IMG/VR virus record: IMGVR_UViG_3300045790_002585
Span: 1 to 44,968 of that record
Direction: 5' to 3' (one strand)
DNA: 44,968 nucleotides
DNA from: a virus
Every line of letters begins with the position of its first letter. Positions within the stretch are counted from its first letter, which is position 1. Positions 33,433 to 41,296 of this stretch are shown piece after piece. Both the position numbers and the translations under genes were made by a program. The notes beneath the pieces were generated by a model. That model was given only the letters and a program-made list of their open reading frames with translations, had not been told where the DNA came from and ran no database searches.

Positions 33433-34992
33433 ATGAAAAACAAAGCGAGCCTAATCAATGGAACGGGTGGGGGCGGTGCAGCATGGCTTAATCAGTCCAT
33501 CGTCTACACTGCTGAGCCTGCAATACAACACATTACTGAGGGGAGCACGACGGTTTATTATCAGCTTGCGGCAGGTTCAGAGAGCGCGGCTCAGGATGTG
33601 CGTGTAGCGTCTGACCAAGCGTGGAAATTTCGGTTATCTACCGAGGGGCAGGTCGTGCCCGGCAGTGTTGTTTTAGAAATTGACGGTGTTTATTGGTTTG
33701 ACGATGGCGGTGGGCGCTTGCTGCGCAACTACAATGCCAGCACGGGCGTCGGCACCGTCGATGGCTCAATCGATTACAGCACCGCAACGGTCACGATTAA
33801 CCATTACTCAGGGCGGCCCCTCACTGCAACAGTGACGCCAATCGCATGCTTAATCGGTGACGACTGGAGCGTTATAAAAGCCTCGGAATTCCGCACGATT
33901 GCTGCGCCATTGCGGCCCAACGGATTCAATGTGCGGGCAAATGACCCCGCAACAAATACGCAGTACAACGGTAACGCCGACAACGAAGGCACGGTTACCG
34001 GGGACGGTATTACGGGATCTGTGAATTTACAAAATGGGGTCGCGTCACTGACATTTCCGTACCCAGTGTTGGCGTCAACATTGTTTTATAACGCGGTGAG
34101 CTATAAGCAGATCCCGCTTAATCCCGATATTCTTGGCCTTGATCCGGTGCGCTTGCCAGCCGATGGACGGGTTCCAATTTTGCGTGATGCCGATATTCTG
34201 GTTTTGACGCATACCCAAAGCGATTTAATCGACACGCCCAGTGACGGCCTGGTTATTAATGCCGGGCGAGACAAGCTTTATGACGCGTGGATCGAGGATG
34301 AAACAGGTGTCCGACTCGCCGCAGCGCAATACACCACCGATCTCGACGCAGGCACGGCAACACTTGCAAGCCCGTTTACAGCGGAAGACGAGGAGAGCAA
34401 TGCACTGACCGGCGACGTGTATTTTGTGCATCGCGTTGACGACATGGCGCTGTGCACTGAGGCCCGCATCGACGGCACCTTGCAGCTTGCGCAGCCAATT
34501 TATCATGACTTACCTGCCGCAGATACGTGGGTCGCCTCAGCAGTGTATCTCGGCAATTTGCGCGCGCGAGTAAAAGACTGGGAAAGCTACACGACTGACC
34601 CCGGTGACTACGACGGCGCAGGCACGCCGACGAACGCGCAATACAACTTAATCGCTTATCCCGTTGCAATCGATAATCGGGGAAGTGTTCCTGATCGCTG
34701 GAAAATCAAATTCACATCCACCACGTCTTTTGATCTGTTCAGCGAGCACCGTGGGCTTATTGAAAGCGGCAGCATTGCGGTTGATTTTAGCCCGGCCAAT
34801 CCGCAGACCGCGACCCCTTACTTTACGATTAAAGCGGACGGCTGGGGCACGGGCTGGAGCACAGGCAACACCGTGCTCTTTGATACTGATGCTGCCGCCG
34901 CGCCGCTATGGCTGATCAGAACCGTGTTGCCGGGCCTCGCGACCGTTGATGATGATCAAATGAAAATAGAGCTGCGGGGAGACCACAATTAA
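33433..34992 (+). CDS. Tail-tip protein sharing modules with its upstream neighbour
   Basis: 519 residues. It opens with a glycine-rich stretch (LINGTGGGGAAWLNQS), then a module like that of the preceding protein (GSVVLEIDGVYWFDDGGGRL, GTVDGSIDYSTATVTINHY). The rest is beta-rich (TGSVNLQNGVASLTFPYPV, DGLVINAGRDKLYDAWIEDE). Similar order is found in B3-like transposable phages. Stop touches the next ATG. Confidence 0.65.
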   Translation: MKNKASLINGTGGGGAAWLNQSIVYTAEPAIQHITEGSTTVYYQLAAGSESAAQDVRVASDQAWKFRLSTEGQVVPGSVVLEIDGVYWFDDGGGRLLRNYNASTGVGTVDGSIDYSTATVTINHYSGRPLTATVTPIACLIGDDWSVIKASEFRTIAAPLRPNGFNVRANDPATNTQYNGNADNEGTVTGDGITGSVNLQNGVASLTFPYPVLASTLFYNAVSYKQIPLNPDILGLDPVRLPADGRVPILRDADILVLTHTQSDLIDTPSDGLVINAGRDKLYDAWIEDETGVRLAAAQYTTDLDAGTATLASPFTAEDEESNALTGDVYFVHRVDDMALCTEARIDGTLQLAQPIYHDLPAADTWVASAVYLGNLRARVKDWESYTTDPGDYDGAGTPTNAQYNLIAYPVAIDNRGSVPDRWKIKFTSTTSFDLFSEHRGLIESGSIAVDFSPANPQTATPYFTIKADGWGTGWSTGNTVLFDTDAAAAPLWLIRTVLPGLATVDDDQMKIELRGDHN

Positions 34993-36071
34993 TGACCGTG
35001 ACAATTTATAAAAGCACCGATGCCAATGCGCCAGCGTTGCCAAGTTCGTCGGCAGAGTCGCCAGCATGGCTAATGAATTTGCTTAAAGCGTGCCTTGTTG
35101 ATGGTTACACGGGCAAGGCTGCCGCAGGCTGGGCGCTCGACTATCAAGACACAACAACAGGCAAAGAGCGGATAGGCCTTAGTAATGGCAATGGTGTTGT
35201 GGAGTTTGTTGTTTGGGATATTAATGGTGTGGGTGTAATGATTTGGGACAGCATTACAACACCGGGAGTGGGCGCTCTAAAAGCCGATAACTTTGCAGAT
35301 GTTATAAGCGATGGCGTTAATGGCCTTAAGCATTCATGCAAGCCCCTGCCGGGTGTTGCCTCTGAGGCTATGGCGGGGATTTATTGTAATTACATAAATA
35401 ATCCTTCAATTGTCGCATGGACAATTTACGCGAATGACAAGGCGGCATGGGTGCGTTTCCATTATCCGGAGGGTCACGCTACTGCGGAGGCGGGCGATTC
35501 ATTAAATTACGCTGGCTCTTATCATCCGGTATTTTTTATTGGCGCATTAAAAAGCCCGGATTTGGCGCGCGACGACTTTGGTAACTTTACAGTGATGTAT
35601 GGTTATCAAGCCAGTCCGGCAGGTAACATATCATCCTCAGGAAATGAAACTGCGATCTACGCTATATCCTTGCGCACGCCAATGGGAACTGTACCGAATT
35701 TTGCTGCGAACGCATCGCTTTTTGATTACTCAGTGCCGTCAGTTGAGCAATACAATCTAAATCCGTATAGCTCTATGCGAACGCTTTGCCCAGTACTCTT
35801 CTATTACCTTGGTGATGATGAGCCGCGCCCAGCCGCAGTCCTAAATTCGGGGCATGGGCGCTACACTTATGCTCAGCTGCCGGGGGTTGTAACACTGGCA
35901 AATAGTATTAATTCATACGGTGGCTTTTGGGGCTTATACAGCGCTGAAAACGCCATGACGTGGAATCAGCAGGAGGTCACGATAAATGGGCTGGCAATGA
36001 TGCCCTTTGGTTTTTCCAGCGGAAACGGTGATGGCTATGGGCTAACTGATGACGCGAGTTGGTGGCCATAA
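34992..36071 (+). CDS. Tail-associated protein
   Basis: 359 residues. The start MTVTIYKSTDANAPALPSSS, then LLKACLVDGYTGKAAAGWAL, is a recognisable opening of a tail protein family in many siphophages (IYKSTD..AP.L...... LL.ACLV.GY..KAA.GW). The remainder is aromatic and beta-rich with no catalytic motif. Probably part of the tail tip or fibre. Confidence 0.7.
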   Translation: MTVTIYKSTDANAPALPSSSAESPAWLMNLLKACLVDGYTGKAAAGWALDYQDTTTGKERIGLSNGNGVVEFVVWDINGVGVMIWDSITTPGVGALKADNFADVISDGVNGLKHSCKPLPGVASEAMAGIYCNYINNPSIVAWTIYANDKAAWVRFHYPEGHATAEAGDSLNYAGSYHPVFFIGALKSPDLARDDFGNFTVMYGYQASPAGNISSSGNETAIYAISLRTPMGTVPNFAANASLFDYSVPSVEQYNLNPYSSMRTLCPVLFYYLGDDEPRPAAVLNSGHGRYTYAQLPGVVTLANSINSYGGFWGLYSAENAMTWNQQEVTINGLAMMPFGFSSGNGDGYGLTDDASWWP

Positions 36072-36817
36072 TGACAATTCAATATTTGAGCTGCGCCATT
36101 GTCGAAAGCCCTTATATTCTGTGGGTTGACTATGCGTTGACGGTTGTCGATGACTCCCCCGATGACGTAATTCCCTTGCGAGCTTGGATTAATAACACGC
36201 CGTCGTTTGCGGCGGGGGTAAGGTCAGGCGCTAGCGTGCTGCGCCTTGCTCCGGCCTATCTTCCGCAGTTCATCACTTTTATGGCAATAAAAGGCGATGG
36301 GCAAAAAGTGTATTTCTCCCGCGATATCGACCTCTTAAACGATGTCGCGATAACGATCTACGCAATCGATGAGACCGGGGCAGGCCCCGGCGGTGGCGGT
36401 GGCCAAGCGCACATTGCGGGTACGGTGACTATTGACGGTATCGCCGCCGTGCGTGACGTGATTATTATTAGCGACGATAAAGCCAATGGCCGCACCGTGC
36501 TCGCCGAAGGCAGCAGCGCGGGCGACGGCAGTTTTGATATTAACTATACCGATTGGGGCGGCGCTGTTATTGCGCTTTCCATAGACGAATACGGGATCGC
36601 GTTTTCGCCGGAAACCGCCCTTAATAGCGGCGAGATCGTCCATCCCACAAGCCCGAACGGCTACGTTTACGAAGTAACGGCAGCGGGCACCACTGCCGCC
36701 AGCGAGCCGAGTTGGCCGACAAGCGGTAGCGTACAGAGTGGCAGCGCGACGTTTAATACAAAACCCTATTATCGACCTATCGCTAGCGGGCCACTAACAG
36801 GTGAGCTGCTGCCATGA
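36071..36817 (+). CDS. Tail protein with glycine hinge and carbohydrate-binding-like end
   Basis: 248 residues from ATG 36071, which overlaps the upstream stop; an in-frame TTG 12 bases earlier is less likely. A poly-glycine hinge (GAGPGGGGGQ, about residue 100) separates an N-terminal beta domain from a carboxypeptidase-regulatory-like domain (IAGTVTIDGIAAVRDVII). The end (NGYVYEVTAAGTTAASEPSW) is a module common in tail fibres. Host surface contact is plausible. Confidence 0.65.
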   Translation: MTIQYLSCAIVESPYILWVDYALTVVDDSPDDVIPLRAWINNTPSFAAGVRSGASVLRLAPAYLPQFITFMAIKGDGQKVYFSRDIDLLNDVAITIYAIDETGAGPGGGGGQAHIAGTVTIDGIAAVRDVIIISDDKANGRTVLAEGSSAGDGSFDINYTDWGGAVIALSIDEYGIAFSPETALNSGEIVHPTSPNGYVYEVTAAGTTAASEPSWPTSGSVQSGSATFNTKPYYRPIASGPLTGELLP

Positions 36818-38694
36818 CGTATATAGTCGAGCCGTGGGATGGCGTCGATCTGCCATTTTCAATTGCGCCGCATAGCGTCATTGACCCGCTGTTTGTCGAA
36901 CTGAATTTCGAGCGCAATTTCGACCCGCTGCCTTGGCTGTCGCCACGCTTTCATGCCGAGTGGCGGGCGCGCTTACAAAGCGCAGTGACAAAACAAGGCG
37001 AGTTTACCTTTCCGTCTGTGGCGGCTGATCGCGCAGATCATCACAGCGGCGCGGTGTGGGGGCAGGCTGATTTCACCGCAGCGCCTAGCGCACTACTGTT
37101 TGCTGCGGCAGAAAAAGGCGATGTAATTCGCGCTGGGGTGTGGGGTATTGCTGAGCAAAAGGCCAGTGCATTGACGCTAATGTGGAACCGCACTGTGATC
37201 GCGGACGCCATGAATTTGCAAAGCTGGGATCAGGGCACGGCCATCGACCTTGTTAATTATTCGGCCCGCTGGAAGGTGAGTGGTATTGCCGACGCGGCGC
37301 GGTCGGCGTCATGGTTTAGCGTTAATTTGGTGGGTAAAGTTTACAACGACGCTGCCGCAAAAATGGCCCTACACAATACCGATAATGCGCTCGGCGTGGT
37401 GCTTAATTTCTCTGGCGATCCAAATCGGCTGCCAAGCCCCGTGGCAGTGCAATTCGCTTTTGGCTATGTGCCCCACGCACGGCCGAGTGTGCCCCACGAC
37501 ATCTCAAACACAATCACTGCGCGCCAAGCGAGCCCAAGGGATGCTATTGACCGGATACCTTGGGGCCGTGGCGACAGCATTTGGCTCGACTGGAATTTGC
37601 CCTATCCGGTAGATCCAAATTTACCGCCAGGGCCGGAACCCGGCGAGATCCCAGACATTAAAGTGGTATACCTCACAATGAACACACTACAGATCGAAAC
37701 CATCATCGGTGAAATACCGCTTGATGTGCAGGACGTTGGTATTAGCCTCGATATCGACTCGCTGAGCTGGCAATTTAGCGGCACGGTGTACGGCGAAGCT
37801 TCGCTTTATCTAATCAAGCCCGACGAGGGCGGCATGAAAGAGATTAGCGTTACGATCAACGGCCACAACTGGCTGATTATGATCGAACGCTATTCTAGCG
37901 ACGAACAGTTTCCGACGAAGAAGTTTAGCATTAGCGGCATAAGCCGAACGCAATACATGGCAGCACCGTTTGCGCCGACGCGATCCTACACCAATGCGAT
38001 CGCCACGACCGCAAAGCAGGCGTGTGAAAACGAACTGGCCAGTACAGGCTTTACGCTTGTATGGGCGCTGGGTGGTGATGCCGACCTGCCGGACTGGACT
38101 ATACCCGCTGGCGCACTGAGCTATCGTGATCGCAGCCCCGCCCAAGTGATCGGGCAAATTGTAAAAGCGGCGGGCGGCGTAATGATCCCGAGCCGTAATA
38201 GCGACGCGTGGACAATACAGCCCCGCTATAGTACCCCGTCTTGGCAGTGGAGCGGCGTCTCACCTGACGTGGTTATCTATATCGGCATGGTGCGCAGCAG
38301 ATCTGCGACCTTTGAACCGGGGCCAAGCTTCGACGCATGCTATGTAAGCGGCATTAACCAAGGTGAGGCCGTTGATGTACGGCGCCAAGGTAGTGGGGGC
38401 CTAAACCCAATGCCAGACATATACGACGACCTGATAACCGACGCCCAGCCAGCAATAAGCCGTGGCAAGGTCGAGCTATCCGCCGCAGGCAATAAAGTAA
38501 TCGAAACCCTGTCTGTACTGATCCCCGAAAATGCCGCCGCGCCAGGCATTATCACGCCGGGCCAAATAGCTAAAATCATCCATGATGACGCCGAGCTGGA
38601 CTATTTCGCGTTAGTGCTATCGACACGAATCTCCGTGCAGCGCGCTGGTGCTGCCGAAATCTATCAAAGCGTAACGCTGGAGCGTGCGGCATGA
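36814..38694 (+). CDS. Tail hub-like protein
   Basis: 626 residues. The N-terminal half is unusual, with Trp-rich beta segments. The C-terminal half (about 280-626) looks like a phage hub: EISVTINGHNWLIMIERYSS, FAPTRSYTNAIATTAKQACE, SYRDRSPAQVIGQIVKAAGG, then a long conserved tail with SRGKVELSAAGNK. Hub proteins close the tube and meet the cell. Overlaps its neighbours by 4 bases on each side. Confidence 0.72.
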   Translation: MTYIVEPWDGVDLPFSIAPHSVIDPLFVELNFERNFDPLPWLSPRFHAEWRARLQSAVTKQGEFTFPSVAADRADHHSGAVWGQADFTAAPSALLFAAAEKGDVIRAGVWGIAEQKASALTLMWNRTVIADAMNLQSWDQGTAIDLVNYSARWKVSGIADAARSASWFSVNLVGKVYNDAAAKMALHNTDNALGVVLNFSGDPNRLPSPVAVQFAFGYVPHARPSVPHDISNTITARQASPRDAIDRIPWGRGDSIWLDWNLPYPVDPNLPPGPEPGEIPDIKVVYLTMNTLQIETIIGEIPLDVQDVGISLDIDSLSWQFSGTVYGEASLYLIKPDEGGMKEISVTINGHNWLIMIERYSSDEQFPTKKFSISGISRTQYMAAPFAPTRSYTNAIATTAKQACENELASTGFTLVWALGGDADLPDWTIPAGALSYRDRSPAQVIGQIVKAAGGVMIPSRNSDAWTIQPRYSTPSWQWSGVSPDVVIYIGMVRSRSATFEPGPSFDACYVSGINQGEAVDVRRQGSGGLNPMPDIYDDLITDAQPAISRGKVELSAAGNKVIETLSVLIPENAAAPGIITPGQIAKIIHDDAELDYFALVLSTRISVQRAGAAEIYQSVTLERAA

Positions 38695-38924
38695 GTACCC
38701 GTAATCCCTGGCTAAAGTTCAGCAAGCTCTTAAAAGGCGAGGGACGCACCGTCGTCACCGTACAAAGTAATAACGGCGACGGCACCAGTACGGTCACCAC
38801 CCGCGACGGTACAAGTATCAAGGTGAAGGGCGAGGGCGTAGCCGCGACCAAAAAGGCAATAATAGAAGGCGGCGAGCTGCGGTATGAAGTGCCGAATCTT
38901 AGTAGCTCTGTTGTTGAGGTGTAA
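38691..38924 (+). CDS. Small tail protein after the hub
   Basis: 77 residues. Basic N-terminus (STRNPWLKFSKLLKGEGRTV) then short beta strands (TVVTVQSNNGDGTSTVTTRD). Its frame overlaps the hub stop (ATGA). Similar small proteins end the tail cluster of B3-like phages. Function unknown. Confidence 0.65.
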   Translation: MSTRNPWLKFSKLLKGEGRTVVTVQSNNGDGTSTVTTRDGTSIKVKGEGVAATKKAIIEGGELRYEVPNLSSSVVEV

Positions 38925-38942
38925 ATAGGAAAGAGACAGCGA

Positions 38943-39033
38943 GTGGCATGGTGCGGGAACACCACGCCACCCGCCCACAGTAGTAAGACTGTGAGCCAAG
39001 GCTGCCCCGCTCGACGTCGAGCAAAGGGAGCCT
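38943..39033 (+). ncRNA. Structured leader before com (several hairpins)
   Basis: Three hairpins follow one another: GTGGCATGGTG/CACCACGCCAC (38943-38970, one mismatch), CACAGT/ACTGTG (38976-38993), and GCTCGAC/GTCGAGC (39009-39022), which is enclosed by AGGCT/AGCCT. No T-run follows. No late-promoter element like those at 12625 and 22044 is seen here. Confidence 0.45.
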
Positions 39034-39057
39034 ACCAGATTTTTATTGGAGGTTCAC

Positions 39058-39267
39058 ATGCAGGAAATACGATGTAGCCGGTGTAATCGGTTACTTGCGA
39101 AAGCAATTTATACAGTTATCGAGGCCAAGTGCCCTCGGTGCAAGTTCTTTAACAATATGAGTGCCACGAGCACCGCGAGCGCCCAGAGCGCCACGGAAGG
39201 TGCTCGTCATGTACACAATACACAACCGCGATTGTCTAGCGGTGTTGGCCGAGATGGAATCAAATAG
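39058..39267 (+). CDS. com: Com-like zinc-finger translational regulator
   Basis: 69 residues, ATG with GGAGG upstream. The N-terminal half is a Com finger: IRCSRCNRLL (Cys6, Cys9) and AKCPRCKFFN (Cys25, Cys28). In Mu, Com binds the com-mom mRNA and opens the hairpin that hides the mom start. The C-terminal half here is low complexity (MSATSTASAQSATEGAR) and is encoded by the DNA that forms the downstream hairpin, so its sequence may serve RNA structure more than protein. It overlaps the methyltransferase gene by 59 bases in another frame. Confidence 0.88.
   Translation: MQEIRCSRCNRLLAKAIYTVIEAKCPRCKFFNNMSATSTASAQSATEGARHVHNTQPRLSSGVGRDGIK
39166..39207 (+). promoter_or_regulatory. Hairpin at the methyltransferase start (Com target)
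   Basis: ACGAGCACC (39166-39174) is perfectly complementary to GGTGCTCGT (39199-39207). The loop is 24 nt. The 3' arm includes the end of the GGAAGG ribosome site (39195-39200) and stops one base before the ATG. Com would have to open it, as in Mu com-mom. Confidence 0.75.
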
Positions 39268-40168
39268 CGTCGATCTGGTTGCGACCGATCCACCGTATTA
39301 TCGCGTTAAAGCAGATGCTTGGGACAATCAGTGGGTAAGTCAGGGCGAGTTTTTAGCCTGGCTTGAATCGGTAGTAGTGGAATGCGTTCGCGTTCTTAAG
39401 CCAACCGGCAGTCTTTACTTGTTCATGGGACCAAAAATGGCCGCACCGGTGGAACGGATGATTGCGAAACACATGGTCGTTGAAAATCACATAGTCTGGA
39501 TTAAACCAAGTGGTATGCATAAACGGCAGCGCCGAGCCAGCTTGCGGCGCTATTTCCCTGCCACTGAACGGATTATATTTGCTACGCAGCGTAACTACTC
39601 TGAAGCCAAGGCACAGCATAAGGCGGTATCTATCGCTTGCGCGCCAATCATTGATTACCTCCAGAAAGCATTAAGTGACGTTGGGCTGACCCAGTCTGAT
39701 GTCGATCGCGCTTTGGGTATGCAAATGGCGGGGCATTGGTTTGGTCGGTCGCAATGGCGACTACCGACGGAGGAGCAGTATGCTCAGCTTCAGCAGCTTT
39801 TTAACGGCACGTTAAAACGGTCTTACAAACGGCTTAAAGCGGAATGTAACCGCTTAATGAACGACACTGAAAAGCCAGCAAAGCGGCATTTTGATGTGGA
39901 TGGCCGCGACTGGTACACCGACGCGTGGGTGTGCCAGCCCGTGCAGTTTTACCCCGGCAAACACCCCTGCGAAAAGCCAATGGCCATGATGGAGCACATC
40001 ATCACCGCCAGCAGCCGCCCCGGCGATGTGGTGTTCGACCCGTTTATGGGAGGAGGGACGACGGGGGTAGCTGCGATCGGTGCCGGGCGCCGGTTTATTG
40101 GGTGTGAGTTGGATGAGGGGTACTACCAAAGTGCGTCGAAACGGATTTGTACATTAGGGCGTGATTAA
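39209..40168 (+). CDS. DNA amino-methyltransferase replacing Mom
   Basis: 319 residues from ATG 39209, with GGAAGG eight bases upstream; a longer in-frame start at 39161 gives an improbable PRAPRAPRAPR repeat. Motif IV is DPPY (27-30) and motif I is DPFMGGGTTG (277-286) followed by FIGCELDE, the order of beta-class N6-adenine or N4-cytosine methyltransferases. A central insert (SDVGLTQSDVDRALG ... WFGRSQWRLPTEEQY) looks like a helix-turn-helix and may set target choice. It probably modifies phage DNA against host restriction. No restriction partner is present. Confidence 0.9.
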   Translation: MYTIHNRDCLAVLAEMESNSVDLVATDPPYYRVKADAWDNQWVSQGEFLAWLESVVVECVRVLKPTGSLYLFMGPKMAAPVERMIAKHMVVENHIVWIKPSGMHKRQRRASLRRYFPATERIIFATQRNYSEAKAQHKAVSIACAPIIDYLQKALSDVGLTQSDVDRALGMQMAGHWFGRSQWRLPTEEQYAQLQQLFNGTLKRSYKRLKAECNRLMNDTEKPAKRHFDVDGRDWYTDAWVCQPVQFYPGKHPCEKPMAMMEHIITASSRPGDVVFDPFMGGGTTGVAAIGAGRRFIGCELDEGYYQSASKRICTLGRD

Positions 40169-40354
40169 CTTGAATGGGGTAGTCTTAAAGGATAATACAT
40201 TGGCCAAAAACGCTGGGTATTCACTATGTGATGTCGTTTTAAGTGAGCGTGTTATCCATAAATTGCCCGAATTGCGACATTAGCGGCCAGGCGCTGTTTT
40301 AATATGGTCAATGCATTTGAATAGTAGCGTCTACCTGACGAGTTACTTAACTCA

Positions 40355-40382
40355 TTGAAATTTATAAAAAACGAGATATGAT
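40355..40382 (+). promoter_or_regulatory. Likely promoter of the right-end accessory gene
   Basis: TTGAAA (40355-40360), a 16-bp spacer and TATGAT (40377-40382). It has the same -10 and spacer length as the promoter before the PIN gene. The rest of the 258-bp gap (40169-40354) shows no gene. Confidence 0.6.
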
Positions 40383-40426
40383 CAAGAGAAAAGGATATTT
40401 AGCAGAAATAAAAGGAACCACGAATT

Positions 40427-41020
40427 ATGCAAGAACCAAGTTACGGAATGATCCCTGTAAGTGATTTTGCGACTGAAAAAGGTATTGCCGTTGAAAAAGC
40501 AATAGAAATGATAAGGGATGGATTCTATTCTGGTCGGAAAATTGGTGACTCTTGGTATGTGGAAAAATCCGAGTTGTCTCAAGAAGCATCTACGATACAA
40601 AAGCCAAGTGAATCTAAAAGTTCAAGTAAAAAAATGCTTTTCGTTGTTGGTCTTGTAGTATTCGCGGCAATCTATATTGCTTTTTTGGCCCCTAAGTATC
40701 AAAAAGATAAAGTTGTTGGTCTTCTCACTGCCGCCACGGATGAGAGGAAGTGCTTCAGTTTCCATAAAAATAGTCTGAAAGATCCAGAATCTGCCTATCT
40801 TGTTGATAGCTACACTTGGACTAAAGAAAATGAGATGAAATACGCTTCTGGTTCTTCTAACCCCGTATTTAAAGAATATGATGCCGTTCTTAGGGTTAAG
40901 CTGCAGGCCAAAAATGGATTTGGTGCATATGGGGGCCTAATAGTCGAGTGCCCTCTGAAAAATGGTAAGTTCGATAGGCATTATGCTTCTATGTGGCAGA
41001 TCGAAAATATGTACAAGTAA
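40427..41020 (+). CDS. Right-end accessory membrane protein
   Basis: 197 residues. The N-terminal 50 residues (MIPVSDFATEKGIAVEKAIE, then GRKIGDSWYVEKSEL) resemble a MerR/excisionase-like DNA-binding helix-turn-helix. A Ser/Lys linker leads to one membrane helix (about 70-88, LFVVGLVVFAAIYIAFLA). The C-terminal 105 residues would be periplasmic, with Cys in RKCFSF and VECPLK. The final gene of the prophage, A/T-rich, with its own promoter, where transposable phages often carry lysogenic-conversion genes. Superinfection exclusion is plausible; not demonstrated. Confidence 0.7.
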   Translation: MQEPSYGMIPVSDFATEKGIAVEKAIEMIRDGFYSGRKIGDSWYVEKSELSQEASTIQKPSESKSSSKKMLFVVGLVVFAAIYIAFLAPKYQKDKVVGLLTAATDERKCFSFHKNSLKDPESAYLVDSYTWTKENEMKYASGSSNPVFKEYDAVLRVKLQAKNGFGAYGGLIVECPLKNGKFDRHYASMWQIENMYK

Positions 41021-41243
41021 ATAATTTCTAATCGGGTAGCCGAGTGTTTCTAACTCTCAGACCCACAGCACACTGACCACACAAAGTTTTTCAACATCCA
41101 CCTTTACCAATAACGGCCCTCGTTTGTGCGCTGCAAAAACTGCTAGGCCATAAGTTGGCCAAAAAAGGGCATCTTATAGGTGAAAATCGACAGATGGGTC
41201 ATATTGTGGTGCTGTAGAACTGAAAGTAAGTAGGGGGGAACAC

Positions 41244-41291
41244 TGTCGCGATTAAATAGGCGTGATGTCGCGTTTTTTTCGGCGCGCTACA
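41244..41291. promoter_or_regulatory. Right end (attR) with two transposase-binding cores
   Basis: The terminus read inward is TGTAGCGCGCCG. Inverted cores TGTCGCG lie at 41266-41272 (R1) and 41244-41250 (R2), 22 bp apart as in Mu. R1 is at the same offset from the terminus as L1. The DNA between 41021 and 41243 is non-coding. Confidence 0.82.
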
Positions 41292-41296
41292 GCAGA
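41292..41296. repeat. Right copy of 5-bp target-site duplication (GCAGA)
   Basis: Identical to 172-176 and directly after the terminal CA. Confidence 0.9.

Larger units (their letters stand above)
177..41291 (+). mobile_element. Complete Mu-like transposable prophage, 41,115 bp
   Basis: The element starts TGTA (177) and ends TACA (41291), is flanked by GCAGA on both sides, and has CGCGACA cores at offset 20-26 from each end. It carries a full Mu-type gene order: repressor, ner, A, B, gp16, mor, lysis, terminase, portal, F, G, I, T, tail, com and a modification gene. There is no tail sheath and no Mu-type baseplate set, so the virion is probably a long flexible-tailed one like Pseudomonas phages B3 and D3112. 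I saw no disrupted essential gene, so it may be functional. Confidence 0.93.

Noticed and set aside
39161-39208. Longer methyltransferase start
   Set aside because: It would add PRAPRAPRAPRK, a translation of the hairpin DNA; the ribosome site fits ATG 39209.
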